Origin: Anaspis maculata
Taxonomy: Eukaryota; Arthropoda; Insecta; Coleoptera; Scraptiidae
DNA length: 64,000 nucleotides
Direction of reading: 5' to 3'
Assembly (NCBI GenBank): GCA_949128115.1
Contig: OX421961.1
Coordinates: forward strand, 127,785,050 to 127,849,049
Below the pieces are notes generated by a model. The model searched no databases, was not told the origin of the DNA, and saw nothing but the letters and a program-made list of their open reading frames with translations. Shown piece after piece: positions 1 to 11,246 of the stretch. Both the position numbers and the translations under genes were made by a program. Position 1 is the first letter of the stretch. Each line of letters starts with the position of its first letter.

Positions 1-1055
1 CTAAGAGAGATGCAGCCCTTCAAAGTTCAGTTTTAAAAATCTTATTTTTGCAATAACTCTTAGGTCATCCAAGCGATTTTGACCAAATTTGATACAAATA
101 CTCATAAGATAGATGCTCATCACTTGACGTAGATAACTTTTGTCAAAATTGTCCAGTGGTGCAGATACGGGGGGATTGTTCAACTTCTCTCACCCCATTT
201 CCTACGCCACTGGATATTTTTGAAAAATCCAGTTTGATTTAGAAAAAAAGTTGATCTTGTAAAATTTTGATTGGAGGCTTCGTTCCCGAGATATTTGGGT
301 TTGAAACTTTGAAAAACGCCTCGAAATCGCGACTTTCAAAGGCCTAAAAATTAAATTCCAAGAAAACTCATGATTCCTCAACTGGAATGAGTTTTCTAGG
401 TCGTTTAAGTTGATTTGCTTAGAAAAACAATTTGGGCTCTGGAAAGTGGCGATTTCGAGATGTTTTTCAAAGTTTGAAACCCAAATATCTCAAAAATCAA
501 GCCTCTAATCGAAATTTCACAAGAGTAACTTTTTTCTAAATTGAACAAAGAATCCAAAAAAAGTATAGTTTCACAAAAGTATCCAGTGGCGTAGAAAATG
601 GGGTGGGAAAAGTTGAACAATCCCCCGGATCTACGCCACTGGACAATTTTGACAAAAGTTATCTATGTCAAGTGATGGGTATCTATTTTATAAGTATTTG
701 TATCAAATTTGGTCAAAATCGCTTCGATGACCTGAGAGTTATTGCAAAAATAAGATTTTTAAAACTGAACTTTGAAGGGCTATACTGCCGTGCTAAGCCT
801 AAAGCGCGTATCTACACTTTGATAAATTTGATACACTGCATTTTCATGCTCATATTTTAAGGGCTATGATGTTCGCGATGATATGGTTATGATTATACAT
901 GGATAGTGCAATAATTAAAGTTCTCAAATAACTGCTTTATTCATATTATACTATAACATAACGGCATAAAAACTTGGCATAAAACTGCAGTGTATCAAAT
1001 TTATCAAAATGTAGATACGCGCATTAGGGTTAGCACGGCAGTATATCTCTCTTAG
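1..1055. mobile_element. Foldback element with ~380-bp arms
   Basis: The sequence from 1 to about 380 is repeated in reverse complement from about 400 to 782, then again at 1044-1055. The outer ends are CTAAGAGAGA at 1-10 and its complement at 1046-1055. The right arm is split by a second palindrome (783-1043). The central part resembles the arms at 52469-53508 and 62340-63033. No protein is encoded; the small ORFs here are arm shadows. The left end coincides with the window edge, so the element may extend further left. Confidence 0.85.
783..1043. mobile_element. Nested palindromic MITE in the foldback arm
   Basis: Arms of about 75 bp face each other, with ends ACTGCCGTGCTAA and the complement, and with TA on both sides. 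Removing this segment restores the pairing of the outer arm (TAGCCCTTC against the left end), which shows that it was inserted into the already existing outer foldback. Confidence 0.8.
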
Positions 1056-2926
1056 AAGCGTTTTGGAAAAAAAAATCATCGATGTCGACCTAGTTTTCGA
1101 TGGACAATCGATTGGTGAATTACTGCTACTATAACCTGGACCACCCTGTATAATAATAAAGTATACACGAACAGTTGATCCATTACCTATTCCGTTCTAC
1201 AATTAGGTACGTTTATTCTTGTATGGATTACACCACAGTTTGCATTAAACTGTTCAATACAATATGCTCGAGGTTTTCAAAAATGTGCACCACGTCGCAC
1301 CTTGCCCATGGCCCTTTCCGTGTCACAGACCTCGGTGTTGTGCACCTCGGCTGCTACCCACTAGGCGCGTGCAGGTTAATTATAACTGAATAATGTCTTG
1401 ATTACGGAATACATCACGGAGGTCATAAGTCTCTAGGAAGTTATGAAATTCATGATTCCCTCCAGGGTTATTATGAATCCATAATTCCCTCTAGCTCATG
1501 GTAACTGTCAGAATTGACAAATTAATTTGATAAACTCTAACCTTTCTTAGCGGAAGTCTGTTCTGTATGGAATACAACTATCTATGAATTACGGAAATTA
1601 TCAGATGACAATAACCCCGGGGTGGTCTGTTCCCCTCGGCTATTATCATTGTTGTAATTCTCTAATACATACATGGCTGTGAAAAACCTCAAAAATGATA
1701 TTTTATGGCGTTCATTAAATTGTTGAAACTCATTCACACGAGAATAGTCTTATCGAAGCTAAACAAGAGTACCTTTTTTCCAGAGAAATCTTAAAATATT
1801 CCACAATTTTGTAAGATAATTGAAAAAAGTAACATTAAAAAGTGGGGACCATTTTTACCTCCCCTCCCTGGTCTGACCCACCCCTGTTGAAAATTCCAAG
1901 ATGAGCATTTTTTCAACCCATGTTCATATGAACTTGTTTTCTTAGAATAATTCCAGGAGTCAACCCCTGAAATCTTTTACAGTACTTATGGAACACCCTG
2001 TATAATCACGTACTTCGAAAACGAGGTGCGAAGCACCGAGGTGGTATAGATTTGCATAAACAAGCAACAGTCATCACAGCTGTCCATATTATGTCAAAGA
2101 GATAAGAATTGTAGTTAGATTAAAAACCAACGCTCTCAAGATGGCGTGCGATTGTCTTTTTTGAGGGAATGTGAGTCTCCCATTCGTCAGGCTAAAGTAC
2201 GCCAACTTGAGGACGTTAGTATTTGGATACAGATTAGTTCAAAGCGTTGAGCCAACAATCCAAAGAGGGGCAACCGGTAATATTTTTGACACTGACATCG
2301 ATTGTAGTATATGATTTTCGCCAGCTGCGACCTCCTTAAACGATGAGGTGAAAAACAGCTTTATCTTGTAAAAAATTTCAGAAGTAAAGAAATCACTGAC
2401 ACTAGAAGATATGGAGGATCAGATAAAGAGAATGAGAAATAAGAGTAATCTGCGACATAATGCAGAAGAACAAGATTTACATGAATGATGACTCAACAAC
2501 GAGAGAGATACAGATTCAAATACATACCAGAGAGAGAAGCAGAAGAAAGGAAATGAAGGAAAGGCAAGTGAACGGAAGGTGCCAAAAAATCTTAGTGAAT
2601 GGAAGATAATTGAGATAGAATAAGGAAGAGAATGCGCGCTGGAGATGATGAAAAGACCAGAAGAATGCACGTGAAACGAGGAATTAACGAATCGAGGAAA
2701 GTCGAATAATGATGACAACGAAAGCGGACATGAATTCACTGGGAAACAATTTGTAGAAATGCTCAAGAAATTCCAGAAAAATGTTGAGAGAAATTAGCCC
2801 CCTTTTATTTTTGGTGACAGGGGGGCGGGAGGGTCAGAAACCAATCCTCTTTGTGTGGACTATTTGGGTCAGACCTAAGGGAATCTTTTGAACCATTGAA
2901 CGTGTTTCGAAACGTAAGTTACTGTA
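1056..2926. other. Unassigned DNA with two orphan element ends
   Basis: I see no gene. CACCCTGTA occurs at 1142-1150 and 1994-2002, the outward-facing end typical of the TA-flanked palindromes elsewhere in the window. The stretch from about 1590 to 2000 shares phrases with the arms of 43733-44477, so it is probably a single surviving arm of such an element. The A-rich 2340-2770 part is low complexity and explains the antisense ORF there. Confidence 0.5.
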
Positions 2927-5168
2927 CAGGGTGTAATATAAATCCTGAAAACCTAGTTGGCTCAGAAAAAAAAACCGACCAAAGAATTTCTATGCAAACG
3001 AATCGTGTTGACATCGATTTTACAGAACAATGCTCTGGTACCATGCTCGTCGTACTCAATCACAACGGAACTACGCTGAGGAGGAGATGCTTGTGGTTGT
3101 TTTTTTGATGCCAAAGATTCCAACAATACCTGTATGGCAGTAAATTTTAGGTGGAGGCCGACCACAAGCCGCTTGGAAGCATTTTCAAAAAGCTTTTGAG
3201 TAGTTGTTCACTACGGTTGCAGAGATTGAGAATAACGTTACAGAGCTACGCACAGCTGACTGGTGACTGCTGGTGTATTTTCTCGTGCGAGTGAGGTATG
3301 AAAACACTACTAACTTCCACTTGAAAAAAAAAACGAGGTAACTACGCATGTACCCATTAGATTCTAAAAACATTCCTAAGTTGACAATATTCTCAAGCTT
3401 GAAAAAAACACCTTAGGTAAGTATTCAAATTTTGTTATCTGCATATACCTACTGCGTTCTTTTTCCCCCTGAACTTAGTAATTGACCCTAAGTTGTTATT
3501 AGTGGTGTCTCGCTCCCTCCTTTTCATTTTCCCGCTTTGGCTCTCTCTAGCTCAGGTTAAATTACTCACTTCAGATAGCAAATAGAACGCGCCTTATATT
3601 ACACCTCTACTGTTCACTGTATTATTACGAATAACCTAGTATTTTTGTTCCTAAAATAACATACTACTACTTAATATGAATGATGTGTGCATTTCAAAAT
3701 AAAAATCTGTTGTTGAACGAAAAAAAAAAAGCCGATGCCAATCTCGCTCTGGAACACTTATCTCGGTTTTATTAAATTCCAGCACAGCAGCACTTGAATT
3801 TGCGATTGATATTATTTTCGCGTACGATCCAAAACAACAAAAATCACGTTTTCCAGGTGATTTGTATTCCCGTCGTACTACCCCACTAAACGCGGGATAC
3901 ACACGGCCCAGAATAGCAACTCTTGCTCCCGTTTTTCCTTTCCAAATATTTCGCACGTTTATTTTAAAATTTCTGGAAGTGCTACCGATGGTGGAACGAA
4001 CACAAGCAAAGACAAACACACAATGAAAATTGCCATTGAACTAAATTTAGAATGAAATCGAAGCGAGCTCATCGTTACAAGAGAGCAGCGTAAAGAAACG
4101 CACCTAATTCGAACCTGGGCGCAGAAAATTCAAGGAAATCCACAAAATTCAATTAAGATTTTATCGCCCGGTGTGACGCGGTGAGACTTAAATTTTTAAT
4201 TGACCCACGCGCAACAGAACGACGGTTTTAATAAGGCTTGCGCGTCCACGCTGATTACTTCCACTTGCTTAAGCGCGACCTTATGACCGCCGCCGTGGCA
4301 ATACAAGACGACGCGCTGCGATTTGTCGGAACGCCTGATGGAAATCCGGGAAGACGACGGGAGAGGCCGTGCACGCGCTTTTTTTTTTGTTCTTGTTTTT
4401 CCAGTTTGTTGTGGATCGCAAGCACTTTGCATCAAGCAGAGCCATGTTTATAAATTCGAGATTATAAAGCATCTCGTTCGCTTGTGTTCGTCTCTGGAAA
4501 TCCTCGTCTGGATTTGGTCGAATCCACCTCGGTCCCCTTTTCCGTTTTGTCGCTTCGGGTTTTGCCAATTACCTTGTACCCACCCCCTCTTCGCCCCTCT
4601 CTCGCGCGCGCTCTTTAGCTCTACCTGAGCGAGAAAATTAAGAAATTACGAGGCGTGGGATGGAGTTTGATAAAGTGGAAGAGATTTCGCTCAATCTTAT
4701 TAACGAACAATCTATCCCGTCGACCAGAAAAAAAAAATGGGATTCCAAGGACACGCAAATGAACACGATCTTCACAAAAGCCCCTGGTTTAGTGGAGTAT
4801 ACACATATACGGGCGGAGTTGCGATGATAATGATAAAAGGGATAAACGAGCGAGATGGGGCCCACACGATTTAACATGTGCTTCCATTCCATTTGAGACG
4901 GTGTTTTAGAGATAAACGAGCTCGCCTCAAAGACCTCAAAATGCGCATCCGAATATTTTCATGTTATAAATCCATTTCAAAGCCAAAGTTTTCCGGCCGT
5001 GTGCCGGCGAATGAGTTGGTTTGGAATATTTCACGTTCCCATTTTGATCAAACGGAGGTTTTGTTCAACAATAACAAGGTTGTTGCTAACTAGCCACAAA
5101 GTCTTCACAGACTTGATTCTATACAGCGCATTCTCCAAATGATACAGATCATATAAGCCAGACACTGT
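2927..5168. other. No gene recognised
   Basis: An orphan CAGGGTG end preceded by TA lies at 2927-2933 without a partner I can find. The remainder is apparently unique non-repetitive DNA. Short ORFs at 3651-4019 and 4196-4628 overlap on both strands and show no motif I know. The 4200-4630 part is more GC-rich than its surroundings. Confidence 0.4.
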
Positions 5169-5190
5169 TGTAGTAGTAGTAGTAGTGGTA
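5169..5190. repeat. TAG trinucleotide microsatellite
   Basis: About six TAG units, continuing into degenerate TGGTAATGG-type repeats to about 5215. Confidence 0.8.
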
Positions 5191-5522
5191 ATGGTAGTCG
5201 TAGTGTTAGTCTTAAGTATCATTTACATAGACCTCAACCGTAACAGTAACAGCAACGCTAACCTTAGTGTAGAAGTTTGGACCTGTACTGTACATTTCAT
5301 CCGTTAGACCTAGAACTCAACATAAGCAGGTTGTCGGAACCGAGACCAGAAACCAGCAACCTGCCTTCGTTGTATTCTCGGCCTTACTGATAAAATGTAA
5401 AGATCAAAACTTCGACACACAGGTTAGTGAGTGTTGCTGTTACTATTACGGATATAGTTGTAGAGGAACAGATTGTTTAAAAATTATCAATACAGCTAAA
5501 ATTCGTCGTCGTTTCAAATATA

Positions 5523-5816
5523 GAACTTTGGGAGCGCACAGACCAGGAACCAATGGAACGGACAATTAGAAGAAGAAAGTAAAGATGGCTGGGACACACA
5601 TTAAGAAGAAACGAAGAAGACATCACTAGACAGAGCCTGGAATGGAACCCGGTGGGAAAAAGATCAAGAGGCCGACCAACGCAAACATGGAGAAGAAGTT
5701 TAACAGGAGAAATGCAAAATAGACATGTTTCTTGGGGCAAAGTGAAGAAAAAAGGCCAGAGACAGGCAGAAATGGCGGCATTTTGTGGACGATCTATGCT
5801 CCAGTGGGAACGATAA
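5523..5816 (+). pseudogene. Non-LTR retrotransposon ORF2 C-terminal fragment
   Basis: The frame starting at 5523 reads as the extreme C-terminal tail of a LINE reverse transcriptase protein. It has an Arg-rich run, RWLGHTLRR, RQSLEWNPVGKRSRGRP and TQTWRRSL, and a terminal stop at 5814-5816. This order (WxGH, then LEWNPxGKRxRGRPxxTWRR) is characteristic of the tail that follows the RT domain in many arthropod LINEs. One in-frame TAA at 5580-5582 breaks it. The RT core is missing, so this is a 5'-truncated, dead copy. The clade is uncertain (RTE/CR1/Jockey-like tails look alike). Confidence 0.8.
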
Positions 5817-6143
5817 GGACTGAAGAAGAAGAAAATCCGTTGCTTTCTTGAAATCACATACACGCAAATAAAGCAGCATCTGGTATAGTTTTAAACCTCA
5901 AGTCATTCGCCGAGGGTGTCGGAAGCGGGCGAATTTTATACCATTCATTCATTTCCGGAATATTCTCAGCTTTGTACAGGGTTGTCTGGTTACCATTCTG
6001 TTAAAATTTGCGGTGTTTCACAAGATGGGATGCTCTCATGTTTTTGGAATTGTTTGTACTGTGTTGATAACTATTTGCAATTTGGGTTACTTTATCGTAC
6101 TGTTTTGTTTGTGATGGTACTTGGGATTTTCTTTTACTTGAAT
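5817..6143. other. No feature seen
   Basis: LINE 3' flank and AT-rich sequence. The ORF at 5916-6200 runs into the next foldback arm and has no recognisable motif. Confidence 0.4.
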
Positions 6144-7219
6144 GGACCCCGCACGATTCTTATGGAAAATGGCTCCCGGTTAAATTCTTTGAATTTTTGA
6201 TATGTTGTAGCTCATGAGATACTAATCAAATACCGTGAACCCCAAACTCAAATAATGGACAGTTTTTTACCCACAGGGGGTTGAAGTTGGAGGTTTTGAC
6301 GGCTTCAAAATGATATTATGACGTTAATAAAAGCTTTTCATTTGGTTTCTCTTCAAGTTGTATTTCATGCTTATTATATTTATTTGACAGAAAAATATCA
6401 ACCCCCTCCTCCACCCCCAACCCCTATCTACCATCATAAAATTCGAGATTACTCCCAAAAGCCATGCGGATGGCTTCTGTGATTTAAATTATGAATTTTG
6501 ACATAAAAATTATTTTCCACCCCTAATGTTGAGGTGCTGATTTTCCAATTTTCCTCGGTTAATTTGGCTGAATTTTGAGTATTGTGTACTGCTAATTCTG
6601 CTGAACAAAAAGTTCTCATACCAAAACTTATTCCTATGAACAGTTTTTGTTCTGCAGGGGACTGAAGTTCAATATTTATGCTCTCAAATCTTCAACTTCA
6701 GTCCCCTGTAGAACAAAAACTGTCCATAGGAATAAGTTTTGGCATGAGAACTTTTTGTTCAGCAGAATTAGAAGTATACAATACCAAAAATTCAGCTAAA
6801 TTAACCGAGGAAAATTGGAAAATCGGCACCCCAACATTGGGGGTGGAAAATAATTTTTATGTCGAAATTCATAATTTGAATCACAGAAGCCATCTGCATG
6901 GCTTTTGAGAAAAATCTCGAATTTTGTGATGGTAGATAGGGGATGGGGGTGGAGGAGGGGGTTGATATTTTTCTGTCAAATAAATACATTTAGCATGAAA
7001 CACAACTTGGAGAGAAACCAAATAGAAAGCTTTTATTTACGTCAGAATATCATTTTTTAGCCGTCAAAACCTCCAACTTCAACCCCCTGTGGGTAAAAAA
7101 CTGTCCATTATTTGAGTTTGGGGTTCACGGTATTTGATTAGTACCTCATGAGCTACAACATATCAAAAATTCAGAGAATTTAACCGGGAGCCATTTTCCA
7201 TAAGAATCGTGCGGGGTCC
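6144..7219. mobile_element. Large foldback element, ~530-bp arms
   Basis: The left arm 6144-6674 (starting GGACCCCGCACGATTCTTA) and right arm 6690-7219 are near-identical reverse complements separated by only about 15 bp around 6680. Scattered mismatches suggest moderate age. No transposase is encoded, so it would depend on an enzyme supplied from elsewhere. Transcripts would form an almost uninterrupted 530-bp hairpin. Confidence 0.9.
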
Positions 7220-8014
7220 TTTTATGACATTATTTTGATCCGCTTGATATATCAATTTATTTCTGTGTCACGCTGTGCCTGTCATGCCTCATTATCTAAA
7301 ATCGGAACAGCAGACCGCATTTCATCTTGTTGATGCTCATTGTAAATTGCGGTAGCGAGAATGGAAAGGCTTTGGTGAATTTTGCGACACCGAATAACAT
7401 TTTCGTTGTTTATATATTTTTGTACATGTATGTGAAAGTAGTACCCAAGGTATTGTCACAAGAGGTGACTATCCCCCTCGCACAAGGGCGAGCAATCAAA
7501 CTGAGTGTGGAAGTGGTATGCGGGTATTGGGTTAGCAACCGCGACGAGTTAAGAAGTGGGAAAGAGTACGAACTGGGGCTCGCCCCATCGGATGATTGTG
7601 TCCTAAAGTGGGTATTGTATATGATTGGAGAGTAGTTATATCGAATAAAGAGTATTCTGTATCAGAGGCTGTGGCCTTTACCATCTTAGTCCCCAAACTA
7701 CCCTCCAAGCTAGAAGGACCAGCCCTTCTAGCACCGTCTAAGGGGGGCCGGCAACAGCGGCTTCCCTTAGACGTGACATGGTGGAGACACATGGTGACAT
7801 CCTCCCTCTCGTCCACCGTGAGTGTATTTATTTATTTTTGTGGGGTTCTGGGATTCTTGCAGGAGATAGGGGGACCAAAGGACATGGAGAGGACAGGAGC
7901 TTGGTCAATCAGATGGGGTGACGGAAAGCTGTTGCTTGAAATTTAGTACTACAAAATATTCGAGACCAAACCAACTTCAAACCCCTTGACACTTGTTGAA
8001 GCGGGTCTCCTAAA
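7220..8014. other. Unassigned; possible degraded repeat
   Basis: No gene recognised. Short ORFs at 7327-7635 and 7596-7946 lack known motifs. The 7440-7830 stretch is GC-richer than its flanks and could be an untranslated part of an old retroelement, but I cannot show it. Confidence 0.3.
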
Positions 8015-8235
8015 TTCGTTCAAGAACTCACAAATCATCTGCCATTACTTCAAATCTTCCTCGTTCACTTAGAAACTCTCAAATCATCTGCCATTATTCC
8101 AAATCTCCCTCATTTGCTCCGAGACTCTCAAATCTTCCGCCATTATTTCGACTCTTCCTCATTGCTCAGAAACTTCCAAACATCTGCCATTAGTTCGTCT
8201 TCCTGATCAGATCAGAAACTCTCAAAATATTCAAC
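8015..8235. repeat. Tandem repeat, ~49-bp period
   Basis: The phrase CAAATCATCTGCCATTA recurs, with changes, near 8031, 8080, 8129 and 8177, giving about four copies of a 48-49-bp unit. Confidence 0.85.
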
Positions 8236-8731
8236 ATGATTTCAAGTCCTGATTGGTGTTTTGGGTATTTCTGAATACTAATAATGTAAAGCAGAGACAA
8301 CTGCCAATCTTTGTTTACTAGACCGATGATTGTAGAGTAGGTCGCAACTTTAGCGAGACAAAGTTATCTCCTGGGTTTAGGGATTTTGTTTCAGCGTCTC
8401 GTGTACTTTGGGGACACAACATACTTGAGCTGATGGTGTAGTTTGTACACCGATAGAACGGACTTTTTTGAATTTCAGTGATGTAACCTATAGCAAACAA
8501 AAGCACCAAAGACTGTAACAACATAGGCGCGTTTGGAACTAATATTAGTTTTGTTCGGTTGGTAGTCTTACCCGGGCAAATTATTCCTACGCCAAGCCAA
8601 TGGCATTACATTCAGCGAGTTTGACACTTACGTACGATTTCTAACCTCCATTTCTCTATGATGTTTGTTATTTTCATTGAACTTTTTTAGTCGGCTCGGC
8701 TGTTGTGAGTGTTGTGTAATAAAATCAGGGC
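8236..8731. other. No feature seen
   Basis: No ORF with a recognisable motif and no repeat that I can pair. Confidence 0.3.
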
Positions 8732-8852
8732 CGCGATTCTGTACTTTCCTACCGACACTTGTCGGTGTCGGTAGCTAGGCAGGAGCGAATTTGATTGGTT
8801 CTCACCCAAGTTACCGATCCGATAGTTGTCGGTAGGCAAGTACAGAATCGCG
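8732..8852. mobile_element. 121-bp palindromic MITE
   Basis: Terminal inverted repeats begin CGCGATTCTGTACTT and continue as CCTACCGACA with small gaps. The middle holds a second small hairpin of GACACTTGTCGGTGTC type. It is noncoding. Confidence 0.8.
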
Positions 8853-8871
8853 CTCCAGCTTAATTCAAAAA

Positions 8872-9095
8872 CATTATTTTCTCACTACTAGCTGTGAAGT
8901 AGGCCGTTATTGACCTGTTTAGAGGTCGTGAAGTGATTTTTCACAACCAGTAGGCTGACTGTCACATTATTAACCGCCTGTCACTATTATTAACCTCCTG
9001 TCACATTTTTAACCTCCTGTCAGTCCTGTCACATTCCATATTCCTAAAAAATCTTTACAAATCAGGATTTAATGTTTGCTAGTAGTGAGAAAAAT
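8872..9095. mobile_element. MITE-like inverted repeat with internal tandem units
   Basis: ATTTTCTCACTACTAG near 8875 is matched in reverse complement near 9079-9095. Inside, between about 8951 and 9040, the unit TAACCTCCTGTCACAT is repeated three to four times. Confidence 0.6.
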
Positions 9096-9232
9096 AGTAT
9101 ATAAACCACGGTTGTGAACGCTGTTATAGCTTTGGCGCCTTATATCCCTCAGCTGCGCTTCGGGATTTAAACAGGCGCCGCAGCTATAACAGCGTCCTTC
9201 ACAACCTTGGTATATAATATACTATTTCTCAT
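9085..9232. mobile_element. Palindromic MITE
   Basis: Left arm AAATAGTATATAAACCACGG, continuing GTTGTGAACGCTGTTATAGC, pairs with the right arm ending near 9232. The loop carries a GGCGCC-flanked hairpin. It abuts and slightly overlaps the previous inverted repeat, sharing the GAGAAA edge. Confidence 0.7.
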
Positions 9233-9467
9233 TTATTAAAATTGATATTAAACTGGTGTCATTTAAAATTACCATAGCAGCACTTAGCTGTGATTAGCGG
9301 AAATAAGCACCTCTTTCTAACTGGAATTTTAAATTTCGCGGGTAACGCTCGGGACTACTTTTCAAGCGGAGGAATCTGGTGGTCCTTTCTATCAGTGTAT
9401 AGAGTATAGTAAACAATCTGGTTGATTGTAGTATTTTTGTATATTGTCTACTGATGTTCTTCAGTTT

Positions 9468-9471
<4 letters not shown>

Positions 9472-9522
<51 letters not shown>
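9472..9522. repeat. TG dinucleotide microsatellite
   Basis: About 25 TG units. They produce a spurious His-Thr repeat ORF on the minus strand. Confidence 0.95.
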
Positions 9523-9525
<3 letters not shown>

Positions 9526-9631
9526 TGATAGAATGGCGTGAATTATTATTGCATGGCGAAGCGAAGCGAAACTTGGCATTGCGGGGGGAAGGGGAAATCC
9601 AATGAGCTTTGACAAAAATGTTGACGATCTC

Positions 9632-10128
9632 TGTACAAGTTCTCTCGTAATTTTGTTGAGGAGACGCCAGACTATACACAGGGGTTTCTTTGACGAGTTC
9701 CTCTCCTGCGTGTCTGTTTTTGAATCCGCCACTATTCCTTATTCTATTACTGGCAGTTTGACATGTTTCATTATTTTTGTTGTATTTTAATCATTTACTT
9801 TCGTGTTTTTTCTGTATATTTTTGCATTTATTTTATGCAATTGATTCTTCTTGTTTTGTTTGTGTGTGATTTTGTCATTCTGTCAGTCTTCTTGTGTCAG
9901 GTGTTTTGAGAAAAGAGACAAATTCATTTGAACTTTGTTGGCAAGTAGATAAAATTATAAAATTCACTTTGTTAGTCCATTTATCAGTGTTTCATTGAAT
10001 TTATGGCAGCTTCCTCCAATTTGCGTTCTCGTCTAGAACAAAGACCTCAAGACGTAGGGTCCGTAGAAAAGAGGGCGGGGGGCAACGACGATCACAGTTA
10101 AGATCGTTGAAAAGTGGGTTACATCACA
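9632..10128 (+). repeat. LTR-like dispersed repeat, copy 1
   Basis: Shares ordered blocks with 17055-17490 and 37750-38299: GGGGTTTCTTTGACG, a CACTTT/CCACTATT block, a TTTGACATGTTTCA block, GTTTTGAGAAAAGA, GTTCTCGTCTAGA, AACGACGATCAC and a final GGGTTACATCACA. The CA ending and U5-like order suggest a solo LTR, but its 5' edge is not precise. Confidence 0.55.
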
Positions 10129-10622
10129 AAATCGATGTAAATGAGATATTAGTGGTGTAATTAGTAATAGCGGTAATACAGGTGTCCGAAAGTCGCGCCG
10201 TTTTCTAAAACAATCAATAAGGAGGGTCAGAAATTATCTAAGTTAATTTTTCCACGAGAAACCCTGACCTGAAAGCTTGGGAAATTTGCGTATGAAGGAC
10301 GTCTTCCCTCTCGCCAATACATGTCTTCAAGTCGGGACCTGAAAGTCCTCCAATGTTCGCTCACACAGTTATGACAGCTGACAGCCTGGGCTGGGATTAC
10401 GGCTGGATTAGTTTAATATAATTATGATGACGATGGCAGGTGTGGTGGATTAGGCCTTGGGCGCCCCCTCTTGTTGCGACGGTTAACTACGGAGCTAAGT
10501 AACGACCGATCTCCAAGTTCGTTTCTATTACAATCATGCTGCTGAAATTGATAGGAATACTTGGTCTAAAATTGAGCGAATCATTCAAATAGCTGTATCT
10601 AATATTTCAATTTTTCGACATA
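10129..10622. other. No feature seen
   Basis: Unique-looking DNA without a recognisable ORF. Confidence 0.3.
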
Positions 10623-11246
10623 AGTAGATAAGAGTTAGTATGTTCTGGAGCGGGAGGCGCACTGAGAGTCTCGAGGAGCTGGAAGAAATTGAGGGGGGAT
10701 TTTGGCTTGTGGCACCTCCCAGAAGAGCTGTTTTGACGCGCTTTTCAAATTTTTGCTCAATTTTGAATAATTTTGAAAATTGGGGGGGTTTTTAGAGGAG
10801 TTGAGGAGTAGCTGGGAGGAATTGGGGAAATTGAGGCTTGTGGCATCACCTAGAAGAGCTGTTTCGATGAGCTTTTCAAATTTTTGCTCAATTTAAAAAA
10901 AAATCGAGAAGTAGGGGGGAGGGGGGTTGTTAGAGGAGTTGGGGAGTAGCTGGGAGGAATTGGGGAAATCAAGGCTTGTGACACCTTCCAGAAGAGCTTT
11001 TTCGATGCGCTTTTTCAATTTTAGGATAGGGGGAGGAGGTCGGGTAATGCCATCTAGGCGATTCAGTTTTCTGGTCAAAATGACTGAATGTCAGTTGTCA
11101 CCTGTCACATGTCAAAGCTGTCACCTATCACCCAACTTCTCCAAAAAAAAAAACAATTTTCGATTTTTTCTCCCAGCTCCTCCCTGAGCCTCCCAGTGCG
11201 CCTCCCGGTGCGCCTCCTGTCCCAGAACATACTAACTCTATCTACT
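10623..11246. mobile_element. Inverted-repeat element with internal ~115-140-bp tandem units
   Basis: Ends share AGTTAGTATGTTCTGG with flanking AGATA. GGAGGCGCAC blocks follow inside both ends in inverted orientation. The interior has three tandem copies (near 10690, 10800 and 10925) of a unit containing GAGGAGTTGAGGAGTAGCTG, then GGCTTGTGGCA and AGAAGAGCTGTTT. It is noncoding. Confidence 0.8.

Noticed and set aside
3651..4019. 122-codon minus-strand ORF
   Set aside because: No homology recognised; composition is ordinary for noncoding DNA here.
9448..9732. His-Thr repeat protein
   Set aside because: Antisense translation of the TG microsatellite.
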